A stretch of DNA of 64,000 bases from Podospora bellae-mahoneyi (Eukaryota; Ascomycota; Sordariomycetes; Sordariales; Podosporaceae). The notes under the pieces were generated by a model, which saw only the letters and a list, made by a program, of their open reading frames with translations, was not told the origin of the DNA and ran no database searches. Shown piece after piece: positions 34,922-44,609 of the stretch (positions within the stretch are counted from its first letter, which is position 1; each line of letters opens with the position of its first letter). Position numbers and translations under genes: made by a program. Where the stretch lies: NCBI RefSeq assembly GCF_035222275.1, contig NC_085881.1:2976001-3040000 (forward strand), in the 5' to 3' direction.

Positions 34922-36495
34922 TCAAATCGACAACCCCTGAAAAACAACCCTCAAAGCCCCCTCAATATCAGCCGACGCCTTTCCAAGACGCACCATCATG
35001 GACTTCACCTTGGTCTGACGTGCCGAGCTAGCTGCAACCTGGCTGGTCCGCTCAACTCGCGAGAGCAGCATCTGGAAATTGCGACTCTGCAGTCTCAAAA
35101 GCACCCGAATCATGTGAACCTGCTCCTCGTCTGAATACTGACTCCTGAACTCGTCCGAAAACATCAAGGGGTTGCAAGCGGCAGTGTTGGCCGCGCGTCC
35201 CGATGAGCTGCAGAACAGTTGGGCTGGCAAAGGCCCTGAACCGACAGCAGCTGTCAACTGTGGCTGTGATCCACCGAGAGAAGAATGTGACTGCGCAGAA
35301 CTGGAGTCGGTCAACGAAGATGGCGTTGCCTGGCTACTAGTCTCGCTGCCGTTGTTGCTCAGGATGGCGCCTGCCCGCTTGATGCGGAGATGAATGCACT
35401 CAAACATCTCGGTGAGACGATCGCAGAGAATGAGGCGCATGGTGTGAATAGTGGAAAGGTCCAGACACTTGGGGCAGTCAAAAGGTTTGCAGCATTGAAA
35501 GACGAGCCATTTTTGAAGCCGTAAGACTTGGTCGAGAGACATGGTCGTGATGTGAAACTCGTCGTCGTCGAGTTGCTGCACGACACGGACGAGGTCAGTA
35601 AGACACGAGCACGGCGGTGAACCGGGTCGGTTTGGGTTTGGCGGGTTCTGAACGCCCGAGAGGGCCCAAGATTGGCCTGGAGACAACGGCGCCGTATCCA
35701 GTGCGAGCATGCTTGGTAATTCTTGAGTGGTGGTATGAGGAATTGGCCGGGGCTGGGGCTGGGGCTGCGAGATGGGGCCTTCGCTGGATAAGAAGAAATC
35801 AAGGTTGTTGTAGGGGTCCTGGTGTGGCTTATTGGACTGCCGAGCGTCATTGCTCCCACTGTTGGTAGAGCTGCTTATGCTGGATCGAACCTCCCCAGAG
35901 GCACTGTGCCGGCCAAAGTCCATATCCATATCCAGCCCGTCGATAAGATCCACTGACGTGTTACCGGCAGTCGTCAGCCCCGCTGCCCACGGCTGATCTG
36001 CCGAGTCTACCAATGCGAACTCGCAGTCAAAGAAGTCGTTATCTAACAGCGGATCCCCACCAACCTGAACTCTTGGTGCTGTGGTGGCCGCCTGCTGCGA
36101 CGGCTTGGATGGTCCCAAACCTGCGCCGTTCAAGCCCTCGCCTTGTTGATCGCCCGGTTGAGAAGACGCATCGCCATTGTCCTGCCATGGGCGCCCTGGT
36201 GGGTTGTTGGGTTGCGGCGATTGCGACGAATTCGTGCGAGGCTTCTCCCGGCCGTTACTTGTCGGCACGACGCATTCGACCATTCTGGCCCGGCATCGGT
36301 CACAATTGCGAGGGTTACTACCAGTGCAACGCAGCTACCAGACGGGTGAGAACATTGTCAGATTACTTGAGTAGGAAGTTACCCCGATATTGAACGTACC
36401 TTTTTGGTCTGGCAGGCAACACAGGCAGGTCGTCGCATAGGACGAGTGCGATCTTTGACCACGCCGGGCCCTGAGTTGCGTCGCACAACTTCCAT
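34922..36495 (-). CDS. AflR-type Zn2Cys6 transcription factor
   Basis: Nuclear pathway regulator, 502 aa from exons 36400-36495 and 34922-36334. The binuclear zinc cluster spans the intron: CVACQTKK then LRCTGSNPRNCDRCRARMVEC, spacing C-x2-C-x6-C-x7-C-x2-C-x6-C. The rest matches the AflR-like C-terminal family: Ser/Gln/Pro-rich middle, then CSCLTDLVRVVQQLDDDEFH, LRLQKWLVFQCCKPFDCPKC and LILCDRLTEMFECIHLRIKR. The ATG at 36495 (MEVVRRNSGPG) is preferred; one at 36438 would also preserve the finger. Regulators of this family usually sit in the secondary-metabolite cluster they control. It marks the right edge of the cluster. Confidence 0.92.
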
Positions 36496-39400
36496 CCCCC
36501 CTCCCTCTGCCTGGCCGCCGCCCGAACTTCGTAGCGTGATGAACATGGCAGGCCAGACCGAAGTAAGAAAACAGACAGAGCAGCAGCAAAACTTGAGATA
36601 TAACTGTCGTCCGTCTTAGGGCTGTGGCTGCGCGATAGATTTCTTGGCGAGGTGTTGATGGGTGGGTTGCGCTGGGGGTTGTCTTTTAAGAAGAGTCTTG
36701 TGGGGGACAGGGTGGGGTGGCGAGGACATAAGCCGGCGTGATTACAGGACTCATATACGTGGGGCATAATACCCTGATCTTTGTCATCTGCAGCCTCGCT
36801 ACGTTGCTACAGTTTAATGCAGACTCAGAAACACGCAAGCGGGGCTACAGGCCAAACGAAAAGCCAGTAATAACGAGGCCGACGTCATGCCTCTGCCCTC
36901 GGAGAAGGGGTGGAAGAGGGAAACAAAATCCTCCTGCTGAAGTGGAAAACTGGTTGGCGTCCATCTTGCGCCCATTTGTGTAACATATGCGGTCCAAACT
37001 TTGTACATTGTGTGCAGGTCGAAAATACAGGTGGCAAGTGAGGAGGGGTAAATCATGTTCCGTAGCCCGGGCGACATTCTCCGACAGCCCACATCACCCA
37101 GAGCACAGGCCGCCAACGCACATGACGAAGTTGCAACAAGCATTTTTGTTGGATCGCAGGAAGCCGTTGCCGGATGGAACTAGCTTACCGGCTGTCCAAC
37201 GATTGTGGTTCTGTGGGGCAGAAAGGCCGACGGGGGTTACAGAGGGCCATTAAAGTCCTCAGCTGACAGACACCCCGCATATCTCGAAAGTATCTTTGAA
37301 ACAAATAGCCGGTGTAGGTAAGCTGACTTTGGCAGCGAATAAGGGATAAGTCCCTGCAAGAAACCACACCTCCTTCCCGAACCAGAGCGGGATGGGATCC
37401 CATATCAAGGCATTGCTCCTCAAGCAATCAACACCCACAACGACTTCTTGATGACCATTTCGTTCCGTTGCATCTCCAAAAACATGGCGAAAACCGAGTC
37501 TAGTTTCAACGGCCTACATGTATCGCGCCTGTTATGCGGCGCAGTGCATGTTAATGGCACGATCATCATGAAAAGCGTGCCGGTGGTCGAATCCTGCAGT
37601 ATAGATTAGGTAGGTAGTATGTAAGGGGCGTGCAGATCTAGCACCGGAGCGCTGACTAAATCACATAAGTCAGAGCACGCAAGATACCGAAGAAGTGATG
37701 AGCTAACTCCCACGCAGCAACAGAAGCGCTCCTTCTATCATCAGCATCGCCGTCCACAGTTACAGGGGCTGTGTGTCCACACAACTCATCAGCACCACAG
37801 AAGCGGAACTGCCCAGCAGTTTATCAGTTCTCTCAGCCTTCCACATGCTTCACTCTTCGTCAGTTTGATATATCCTGCCACATTTCCCACAAGGCACGAC
37901 TGCAAGAGCCCCTCCAATCCTGTTCTTGCGAGCAAGTGGTCCCGAAGAGACAAACTTGCAAATTGTGTTGATCTCGAAGCAAACTGGAAATGTTGCTAAA
38001 TCAATTGCGCCAACGTGTGTCATCCTAACCTACCTTACTTAGAGTTAGATAAGCCGTTTTACAGGAGCGGGACGACTCGCCATCTTCACGACAGTCACGA
38101 TATGAAAGGCGGATGAACTTCAGGCATCTCCTTCATTTATCTCCATATTCGGAGGCTTTTCAGAATGTCTCAAGCGCACTCTTCATCGCGAATAGCACTA
38201 CATCAAGGATCTCTCTCCCCCTTTCCACTACGTAACTCAGAGCGCATTCTGGGTAGGTTTTGTCTGGGTCCTTCTATAGTAGTAGGCACTGTACAGTTCA
38301 TAATTTGAATTTGAGCATGAATATTGTGTGCTATAAGGTAGGTATCCTTCTTCTTATTTCTCAAGGTACCTTCTGCGCTATCTCTTCTCGACATCAAAAT
38401 TGGCCCCTTGTAACTACCATTTGTTGAATTAAGTTTTCCCTTGGCTTCAGGCTCCCTGTCAGCCTGTTCTCGGGACGCTGCCGTAGAGTTGTATCCGAGC
38501 TGCATCAGACGGTCCGGCAGGCCTGGCGTGTCGTAGATGAACGCTGACATCATCCCGCTTTGCCTCTTAGGCTTGTGTGGGCTTTTGGTACTACTATGGG
38601 GTTGTTTGTTTTAGTTGACTGAACGGGTAACACATCTCCTGGAGCATGACGCACTTGTCGGCCGAACCGTTGAGTTACGCAGTAACTAAAGGGCTCAAGT
38701 CGACGTTGATCGTGGCCGATGCTGTAAAAGCTTTCTATGTGTTCAATCAATGGTCAATGGTACAGGCATACAGACACCCAAAGAGATAGGTACTGCTAAT
38801 AAGCTCTCATGACCGACATTTGTGAAATACTCCTTCTCTGGCAGGACGCAGTGTTTTAAATGTTTTACCAACCACTATGGTACCTATCGATGTCCCAAGC
38901 TTCATGTTTGATAGTTGAATGATATTCTGCACCCCATCACCATAAGCCTATCCTCCGTCGGCCTGACCCTCTCTTTCCTGTCACTCCAGAATATCTACAA
39001 TGAATGATAGGCAGGTTGTCCCTATGTCTGCAAGGTTAAACCTACGAAGGGCTTTTGGCGGAGAATCGATGCATGGTGCATCACAGCGAGGTGCTGGTAC
39101 CTCCATCTTAGAGGTCATCAGTCCTGTCAGCAGGTCATTAAGCTTATGTTTATTTACGCACCACCCTGTTTGTGTCTCTTAACCCCTTACCACCCCGCCG
39201 GTAAGGTACCTACGGTACCTAGTCAAATCATCGATCCATCCTACATAGCCACATCTTTCAGCAGTTCTAGCAGATGTGGTGAAATTGCGTTGTGCTTCAA
39301 TTTCTAATTTCCAGTTTCGGTTGCCGATGACAGTTATTTTTTGCGTAACCTGGTGGCTCAGTCTCTCAACTATTGGCAGAGGGTGTGGACAGTCAGCCCG

Positions 39401-39635
39401 TGATGGGCGCCCCAAAACCTACGCGCACCCCAAAACGTGCGTGCACCCCAGCGCTACGCCCAAATAACAGTACAAATTGCACGTCAGACTGACCCGTTTC
39501 TTCATACCAGGTACCTAGGTAATCTTCACCATCTTTTCAGCCCCTCACTTCTCCCAACAAGTTTAAGTTAAGCAGACATTGAAGAAGCAACCATCCCGCA
39601 GAAACAGCGAAACACGACTATACCACTTTTTAATC
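36496..39635. other. 3.1-kb gene-poor stretch flanking the cluster
   Basis: Lower coding density and higher AT than the cluster. Only short, unsupported open frames occur (for example the 116-codon minus frame at 38203-38553). Dispersed CCTACCTTA/GGTAGGTAG-type motifs occur near 37608-37617 and 38029-38041, and nested GGTACC sites near 39201-39222. No transposase, LTR or terminal repeat recognised. Confidence 0.45.
39411..39456. repeat. Short imperfect tandem repeat (CACCCCAAAAC-like)
   Basis: Three imperfect copies of a 13-17-nt unit of the form gCGCACCCCAAAACgt occur in a row. Function unknown; likely a small microsatellite-like tract. Confidence 0.4.
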
Positions 39636-40082
39636 ATGGACGACTCTGTGTTGGAGAGTGTACATGACACAGATGTGGAACCAAAAGGACATCCTACCCA
39701 CAGGGTACACCGGGTGATCTATTTCTCTATCTCAACAGGCACCAAGGCAGACCGACTGGAAGCCCAAGTACTGGCCTTAGAAAAGTGCGTGGTTGAACTT
39801 GAGACACTCCTGTCTCAGCATGCCGATGGTGGTCTCTCAAGCAAATCTCTCGAAAGGGCCCTTAGGAAGGAAGATACATGTACTCCACACCACCGACCGA
39901 GATCCCGAGATCAATCCTTTGATATCAAAAACAGCGAGGTTTGCGGGTCCTGTGTTAGGGGCGGACGACTGCGAGATATTGAGGAAATGGATGTTACGAG
40001 CGAAAGCAAAACTTCATCGACTTCGAGGAAGGTTCGCAAAAAACTGGGTGGTAATTTTGATACATTCCTTTCGGGTTTCTGA
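39636..40082 (+). CDS. Hypothetical protein, possibly 5' part of next gene
   Basis: Not recognised. The ATG at 39636 opens 148 codons with a heptad-like segment (ADRLEAQVLALEKCVVELET) suggesting a short coiled coil, then a basic Ser-rich tail. An overlapping frame (39793-40239) is also protein-like around DDCEILRKWMLRAKAKLHRL, so an unresolved intron or frame change probably exists. The stop is only 87 bp before the next gene's start, so the two could be one transcript. Low confidence in boundaries. Confidence 0.3.
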   Translation: MDDSVLESVHDTDVEPKGHPTHRVHRVIYFSISTGTKADRLEAQVLALEKCVVELETLLSQHADGGLSSKSLERALRKEDTCTPHHRPRSRDQSFDIKNSEVCGSCVRGGRLRDIEEMDVTSESKTSSTSRKVRKKLGGNFDTFLSGF

Positions 40083-40168
40083 GTTTTCCAAGAGGCATAC
40101 AACATCTCTGCACAACAATGCCGTGGACAATTTGGCCAGCATTGGTGGTATTATGAGGGGTATGCTGA

Positions 40169-41233
40169 ATGTTCATCTACTCCCCGTTGCTGGACGACCC
40201 CTTTGGCTACAACAACTACAATGCGCAGTGTTCGGCTGAGTGCTATCATGGCTCGCGTGAGTACCTGGGTAATCATTACCCCAAACTCGAAGGTACGCTG
40301 ATCATGATTCTCAACAGTACTTGATTCAAACGAACTCGACATTATCAAATTTTTGGGGGAATCACAGCCTGGTCGTGGCTGCGAAGCGCAACCCAGCCTT
40401 CATCCACTACAAACGCAGATAATGAATATGTCTGTCCAACCTTCTGGAGTCAGTCCCTCGATAGACTGGATTACAGAGAACTTCGGTTTTCAACATGTAT
40501 TTTCCGAGAGGCAGCCCTCCAATATGTCTGCAATTGCACAAGGAAGCGTTCCACAAAGTATTGACCCTTCAGGAGCGGATCAGCTTGAAGGCCACGAGGG
40601 CCTGGTTGTCTGTGTTGTCCCAGATCGAAGAGTTAAGGGAAGACCCATCCTGCAACCTTGGCTTCTACTGGAGCAGGCAACGAGATCCTTTCAAATGCAC
40701 CTACATTGTAAGTTACCATATACCGTCCATCAACGCGTCATTAACCATGTTACTTTAGATCTACCGAAGAACAGAGTCTCGTGTGTCCTGTCCCAGGGTG
40801 CCCCCAAGCCAACAAACTCTTCACTCGGCGGTCGACTCTGAAGAGGCACATGGAAAACAGACACAAGCCTTCTCCCACAGCAAAGAGTTTCGAGTGCCCA
40901 TACCAAAATTGCAAGCGCGTGGGTAAAAAATCAGCATTTGATCGTAAAGATGGGCTTGAACGGCATCTTCTCAACTGCAAGCTTCACCCCGCAAGGGCCT
41001 CATCTAGTAAGTCAGGTGCCTCTTCTGCGTCACTTGGAGCATTGATATCACGTGGAGGCTCAAGTGAGGTGGTCAGCCGCAGCGTTTCGAAGCAGAAGGC
41101 AAAAGTGGAGGATTGGAAGGAAGAGCACAGGAGGCGGCTGGCAGCTCTTGAAGAGAGGGAGAGGGAGTGTCGGGAGGAAAGAGCAAGGTGGGAGGAGTTC
41201 GAGTGTCGGGTTCGGGAGTTGGATGATGAATAG
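40169..41233 (+). CDS. C2H2 zinc-finger protein with C-terminal coiled coil
   Basis: Likely nuclear, DNA-binding protein of unknown target. A coherent model uses exons 40169-40292, 40368-40496, 40559-40707 and 40775-41233 (286 aa, closes in frame); introns 1 and 2 are weaker than the last. Two fingers are visible in the last exon: CPVPGCPQANKLFTRRSTLK then RHMENRH, and FECPYQNCKRVGKKSAFDRK followed by DGLERHLLNCKLH. The C-terminus (about residues 235-286) is a charged coiled coil, EEHRRRLAALEERERECREE and onward. The N-terminal part is Cys/Tyr-rich and lineage-specific. Middle exon borders are uncertain. Confidence 0.55.
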
Positions 41234-41736
41234 TTGAAGGAAGGTTCGACTTGTTTGGAGTTTGACACTACCTGACCTGTTGACTGGGGATTGGCCCTGT
41301 GGGCGGTTTGGTGCACAGGCAGGGACAGCCTTGCGAATCCCAAGAACTCCAAGTGTAGGTGGTGGTATGGCCTATTTGAGAGGCCTCATTTCCACACAGC
41401 TGCACATGGGAAACCGGGAAGCCCATCGCCAAATATGATTCTGGTTAAAATCTGGGAAAGTCCAGGAGGCCTTGTTAGCAGCACCTTCCTTCTCGTGACT
41501 TTGCACATGCCGTTTTCATCAACCCTCTCTTCTTGCGACTCTGGGGATTTGTCGAGGATTCATATGGCAGTTTCTTATCAATAGTCTCATCGCTTGTTTT
41601 GCAGCATTACATCAAAAGATCTGTGTACATCTTTTTATGCGAAACGGACCTCTCTCTTTCATCAAACTTACTGTACCACTCATCGCAGTTGTCACGTTAT
41701 AGCAAACATATTGGACCTCGCACGCTTGACGAGCAC
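41234..41736. other. Intergenic between two zinc-finger-like genes
   Basis: About 500 bp. The frame of the following gene is open from 41533, so an upstream exon may lie here; no convincing start was found. Confidence 0.35.
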
Positions 41737-42300
41737 ATGTGTGAACGTTTTTCCTGCCGCTGGCGCGGTTGCGAATATTCCACTCGTCCAGGAGTCTTCT
41801 TCACCGATTCATATCGACATGATCACGAGAAGAGGTGCAAACACAGACCGGTAGCCCTACCGCAACCACAAGCGCAACAGAACAACGCGATCGCACCTAC
41901 AGCCGGAGTTCCAACGCTACAAGAGCAGATAATTGCGGATACAAGGGGCAGGTTCAGAGCTTTCAACCGTCGTCTAGAGAAGCAGTATGGCAACAAGAAT
42001 GTGAGAGAGGACTCAGAGGAGGAAGGATGGCATGCAGTCGCACGTTTTGAGGAGCGGCGTGGGAATCTCAAAGTGAAGCCTAAAGACGACCTGCGTGACG
42101 CGAAAGACGACCCGCATGAGGCAAAACAGTTGTTAGAACCAGGTTGGGAGAGCCTGTGCAACCTTTCTCCTGAACCGGAAGAGCCTGTGAAAAAGGAGGA
42201 AGGGGATGCGAAAAGGAAGGAGGGGAATGTGAAGCGGGGGAACCCAGAGGTGGGAATGGAGGACTCGGAGGTGGAAATGGCAGATGCACCACCTGTGTGA
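41737..42300 (+). CDS. Zinc-finger-like hypothetical protein
   Basis: Not assigned to a family. From the ATG at 41737 it gives 187 aa. The N-terminus contains one finger-like unit, FSCRWRGCEYSTRPGVF then FTDSYRHDHEKRC, that is a C-x4-C followed by H-x1-H and Cys, reminiscent of a degenerate C2H2 finger. The rest is a charged, probably disordered region rich in Glu, Lys and Pro (EPEEPVKKEEGDAKRKEG). It may be a 5'-truncated relative of the upstream C2H2 gene, since the frame is open for 200 bp before the ATG. Tandem, same strand. Confidence 0.45.
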   Translation: MCERFSCRWRGCEYSTRPGVFFTDSYRHDHEKRCKHRPVALPQPQAQQNNAIAPTAGVPTLQEQIIADTRGRFRAFNRRLEKQYGNKNVREDSEEEGWHAVARFEERRGNLKVKPKDDLRDAKDDPHEAKQLLEPGWESLCNLSPEPEEPVKKEEGDAKRKEGNVKRGNPEVGMEDSEVEMADAPPV

Positions 42301-42549
42301 AAGGAGGAAGAGGAGCCTGAGATGGAGGAATCACCTCGTTTTCTGAGGTGGCATTACCCTCATGTAGGAAGGAGATAGAGGTGAGATATTCAATTGCGTA
42401 GGTAACGATCAGCAGCGTACGTATGATCAGCAGCGGTATTGCGAAGAAATAAAAAGAATTGTTATTTGTTTATCATTCTCCTCAAAGTACTTCGGTACTG
42501 TCCTTACAACAACGCCCTTTCCACACCAAATAAGTTTAGTAATCCCCCT

Positions 42550-43035
42550 TCACAGCGCATCACACTTGGGAGGCACATACGGCCTCCCCAAATGATTACA
42601 AACATACGCACTTGAGCACCATTTCCCATCATCCAGCCGATAAACCTTGTCATAGTGATACGAGTAGCACTTCAAGGGCTTTTCCAGCTCGTATTTATGC
42701 CACGCATCACCCGCGGCATTTGGGTCCTTGATGTTGGGGTTGATGTGCACTGTGAAGACATCCCCGTTGGGCATGGTGGCGGAGACGCCTCCCTTTTGAC
42801 CCCAGGGGTAGGCCCCGGTCCAGGGGACGTTGACCATCATCTTTGGGCGATAGGTCTCGAGTCCGTTGCCGGTCCAGACGGGGCCGGAGTAGTAGATCAT
42901 CTCTCGGGAGGTGGAGCCGCCGTTGTGGCCCAGGCCGATGCCGCAGTCGGCAAGGATGAGGTTTTCTTCGGGGGTGCGCTGGGTAAGGGCCAGGGGGAGG
43001 GAGAGAAGGAGGAGGGTGGTTTGGGTGAGGTGCAT
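42550..43035 (-). CDS. Small secreted protein, effector-like
   Basis: Not recognised as a named family. 161 aa, single exon. A clear signal peptide (MHLTQTTLLLLSLPLALTQ) is followed by a compact mature domain of about 142 residues with five cysteines (LADCG, LKCYSY, KWCSSAYVC, PKCDAL) and many Gly/Trp/Tyr/Pro residues, as in extracellular beta-rich proteins. No catalytic motif seen. It is transcribed divergently from the NPP1-type gene, sharing 660 bp of upstream DNA, with a TATATA element about 150 bp upstream (43184-43189). Size, cysteines and context suggest an apoplastic effector or defence-related protein (inference). Confidence 0.75.
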   Translation of the reverse strand: MHLTQTTLLLLSLPLALTQRTPEENLILADCGIGLGHNGGSTSREMIYYSGPVWTGNGLETYRPKMMVNVPWTGAYPWGQKGGVSATMPNGDVFTVHINPNIKDPNAAGDAWHKYELEKPLKCYSYHYDKVYRLDDGKWCSSAYVCNHLGRPYVPPKCDAL

Positions 43036-43696
43036 TGTGATTGTGTGAATGTGTTTGATTTGAAATAAGCGTGATGGGGTAGATGAGAGTCCTAGGTTCT
43101 TGTTGGGGTTGAGTCGTAGGAAGAGTGTGGAAACTTGTTGGCTCGCAACTATCTTGACGCTGTTGAGCGGAAAGAGGTGTTCCTGATATATACACCTTCA
43201 GCCTGTATGAATAGGTATATCTCATGCCTTATTCTTTCTCGGGTGTAAACATCTCTTTTGACGATATCTGCTGTCAAAAAGACAACGAAGGTCCAGAGTA
43301 AACAGAGGTAAGCATGCGTGCTTTCGGCGATGTCAGCAAGTCAACCCAGCCCCTAATCCCCCATTCGCTGCTGCAACAATCATGAACTGACAACACTGCA
43401 GCGCTGAGTACAAGCGAGCTCTGAGTTATGATCTCGACCACCCACGGTTATCGTCGGGCAAATCCTTCGGGTGGCTAAGCAGCTGAAGCATCGGTTCCAC
43501 TATGCAAGATGGCATGTTGACACGGACATAGGCGACGGGAAAGGGATATGCGAAGATAAGGTAGCTCAGCAAATTGTATACAATCATGTGAAAGCCAGCT
43601 GATGTATAAAAGATATCAGTTTCACTCACACAAATCTTAGTATCCTTCTCGTCACACCTCTCATTGTCTCTGTAACTTCAGACACATCCTCTCAAC
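43036..43696. promoter_or_regulatory. Shared promoter of two divergent secreted-protein genes
   Basis: 660 bp. TATATA at 43184-43189 serves the left gene and TATAAA at 43605-43610 the right gene (87 bp before its ATG). Both are compatible with inducible expression. Confidence 0.55.
43605..43610 (+). promoter_or_regulatory. TATA box of NPP1-type gene
   Basis: TATAAA 87 bp upstream of the start codon. Confidence 0.5.
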
Positions 43697-44428
43697 ATGA
43701 AGCCCTCCATCATCGGCCTCCTGTTCGGAGCTTTCGCCCTCGCAGGCGCAAACCTCCTCAACCCCCTACCACCCAACGCGGACCAGCGCGCCATCGACTT
43801 CCAACCCTACGTCGACGCCGACACCGACGCCTGCGACCCCACCGCCGCCATCGACAGAGACGGCTACACCCTCAACGAAGGCCTCGTCCCCTTCAAGAAT
43901 GGCAACTGCCGCGAAGGCCGCCTCGCCCGCTCCCAAACCTACGTCCGCACCCGCTGCAACCACTACTGGTGCGCCTACCTCTACGGGTACTACTTCGAAA
44001 AGGACGAAGGCTTCCTCGGCGGTTCACACACGCACGACTGGGAGCACATTATCGTGTGGGCTCTCCACAACGAAATCTTCTTTGTGTCCTGGTCAGCCCA
44101 TGGAAACTACACTACTGCTCACCGATCGGGGGTGCTGTTTGACGGGACTCACCCCAAGTTTGTTTCTCACCGTGCGTGGACTACGCATTCGTGGAGGAGG
44201 GCAGAGAAGAAGGATGACCCTCCTGAAAATGAGACCAAGAAGTGGTCGCAGGCGCCGCTGATTGCGCTCGAGAAGATGCCGTGCGAGTTCAATAGGAGGC
44301 TGCTGAATCATAATTGGGGGAGTGCTCATATGGATTTGAAGAGGGACCGGTTTGGCGATGCTCTGAACAAGGCTATGCCGGCTGATGCGAAGAACAATGA
44401 GAAGTTTGATCCGTATAGTGACAGTTGA
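43697..44428 (+). CDS. NPP1/NLP-type secreted protein (necrosis-inducing family)
   Basis: Member of the Nep1-like (NPP1) family, secreted proteins that in cytotoxic members bind plant membrane sphingolipids. 243 aa, single exon, signal peptide about residues 1-18 (MKPSIIGLLFGAFALAGA). The mature part has the Cys pair in RTRCNHYWCAY, the segment YGYYFEKDEGF, and the family heptapeptide region. There the consensus GHRHDWE is replaced by SHTHDWE, keeping the His-Asp-Trp-Glu core. The C-terminus (NWGSAHMDLKRDRFGDAL) matches the family end. It is intact as read; whether it is cytotoxic cannot be told, since many fungal members are not. Clustered with another secreted protein and a HET gene. Confidence 0.9.
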   Translation: MKPSIIGLLFGAFALAGANLLNPLPPNADQRAIDFQPYVDADTDACDPTAAIDRDGYTLNEGLVPFKNGNCREGRLARSQTYVRTRCNHYWCAYLYGYYFEKDEGFLGGSHTHDWEHIIVWALHNEIFFVSWSAHGNYTTAHRSGVLFDGTHPKFVSHRAWTTHSWRRAEKKDDPPENETKKWSQAPLIALEKMPCEFNRRLLNHNWGSAHMDLKRDRFGDALNKAMPADAKNNEKFDPYSDS

Positions 44429-44609
44429 AGAAGGTGGCTGAATCCGTAAAGGCTGGCGTGGTGGGAGGATGCAATGGTGAAGAAGTATTTCTTATGGACG
44501 TGTATTTGTTCGTAGCTCTGCCAAACAATTGAAAGGAAATGTACACCAGATAAAGCTAGACAAGTATCCAAGAGAAAATCCTGCCTCTTCACCTTGACCT
44601 GATTCCCTA

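Noticed and set aside
37580-37612. Possible tRNA B-box (GGTCGAATCC)
   Set aside because: No A-box or cloverleaf could be folded around it.
38203-38553. 116-codon minus-strand ORF in the gene-poor stretch
   Set aside because: Composition looks random, no motif, no neighbours on the same strand.
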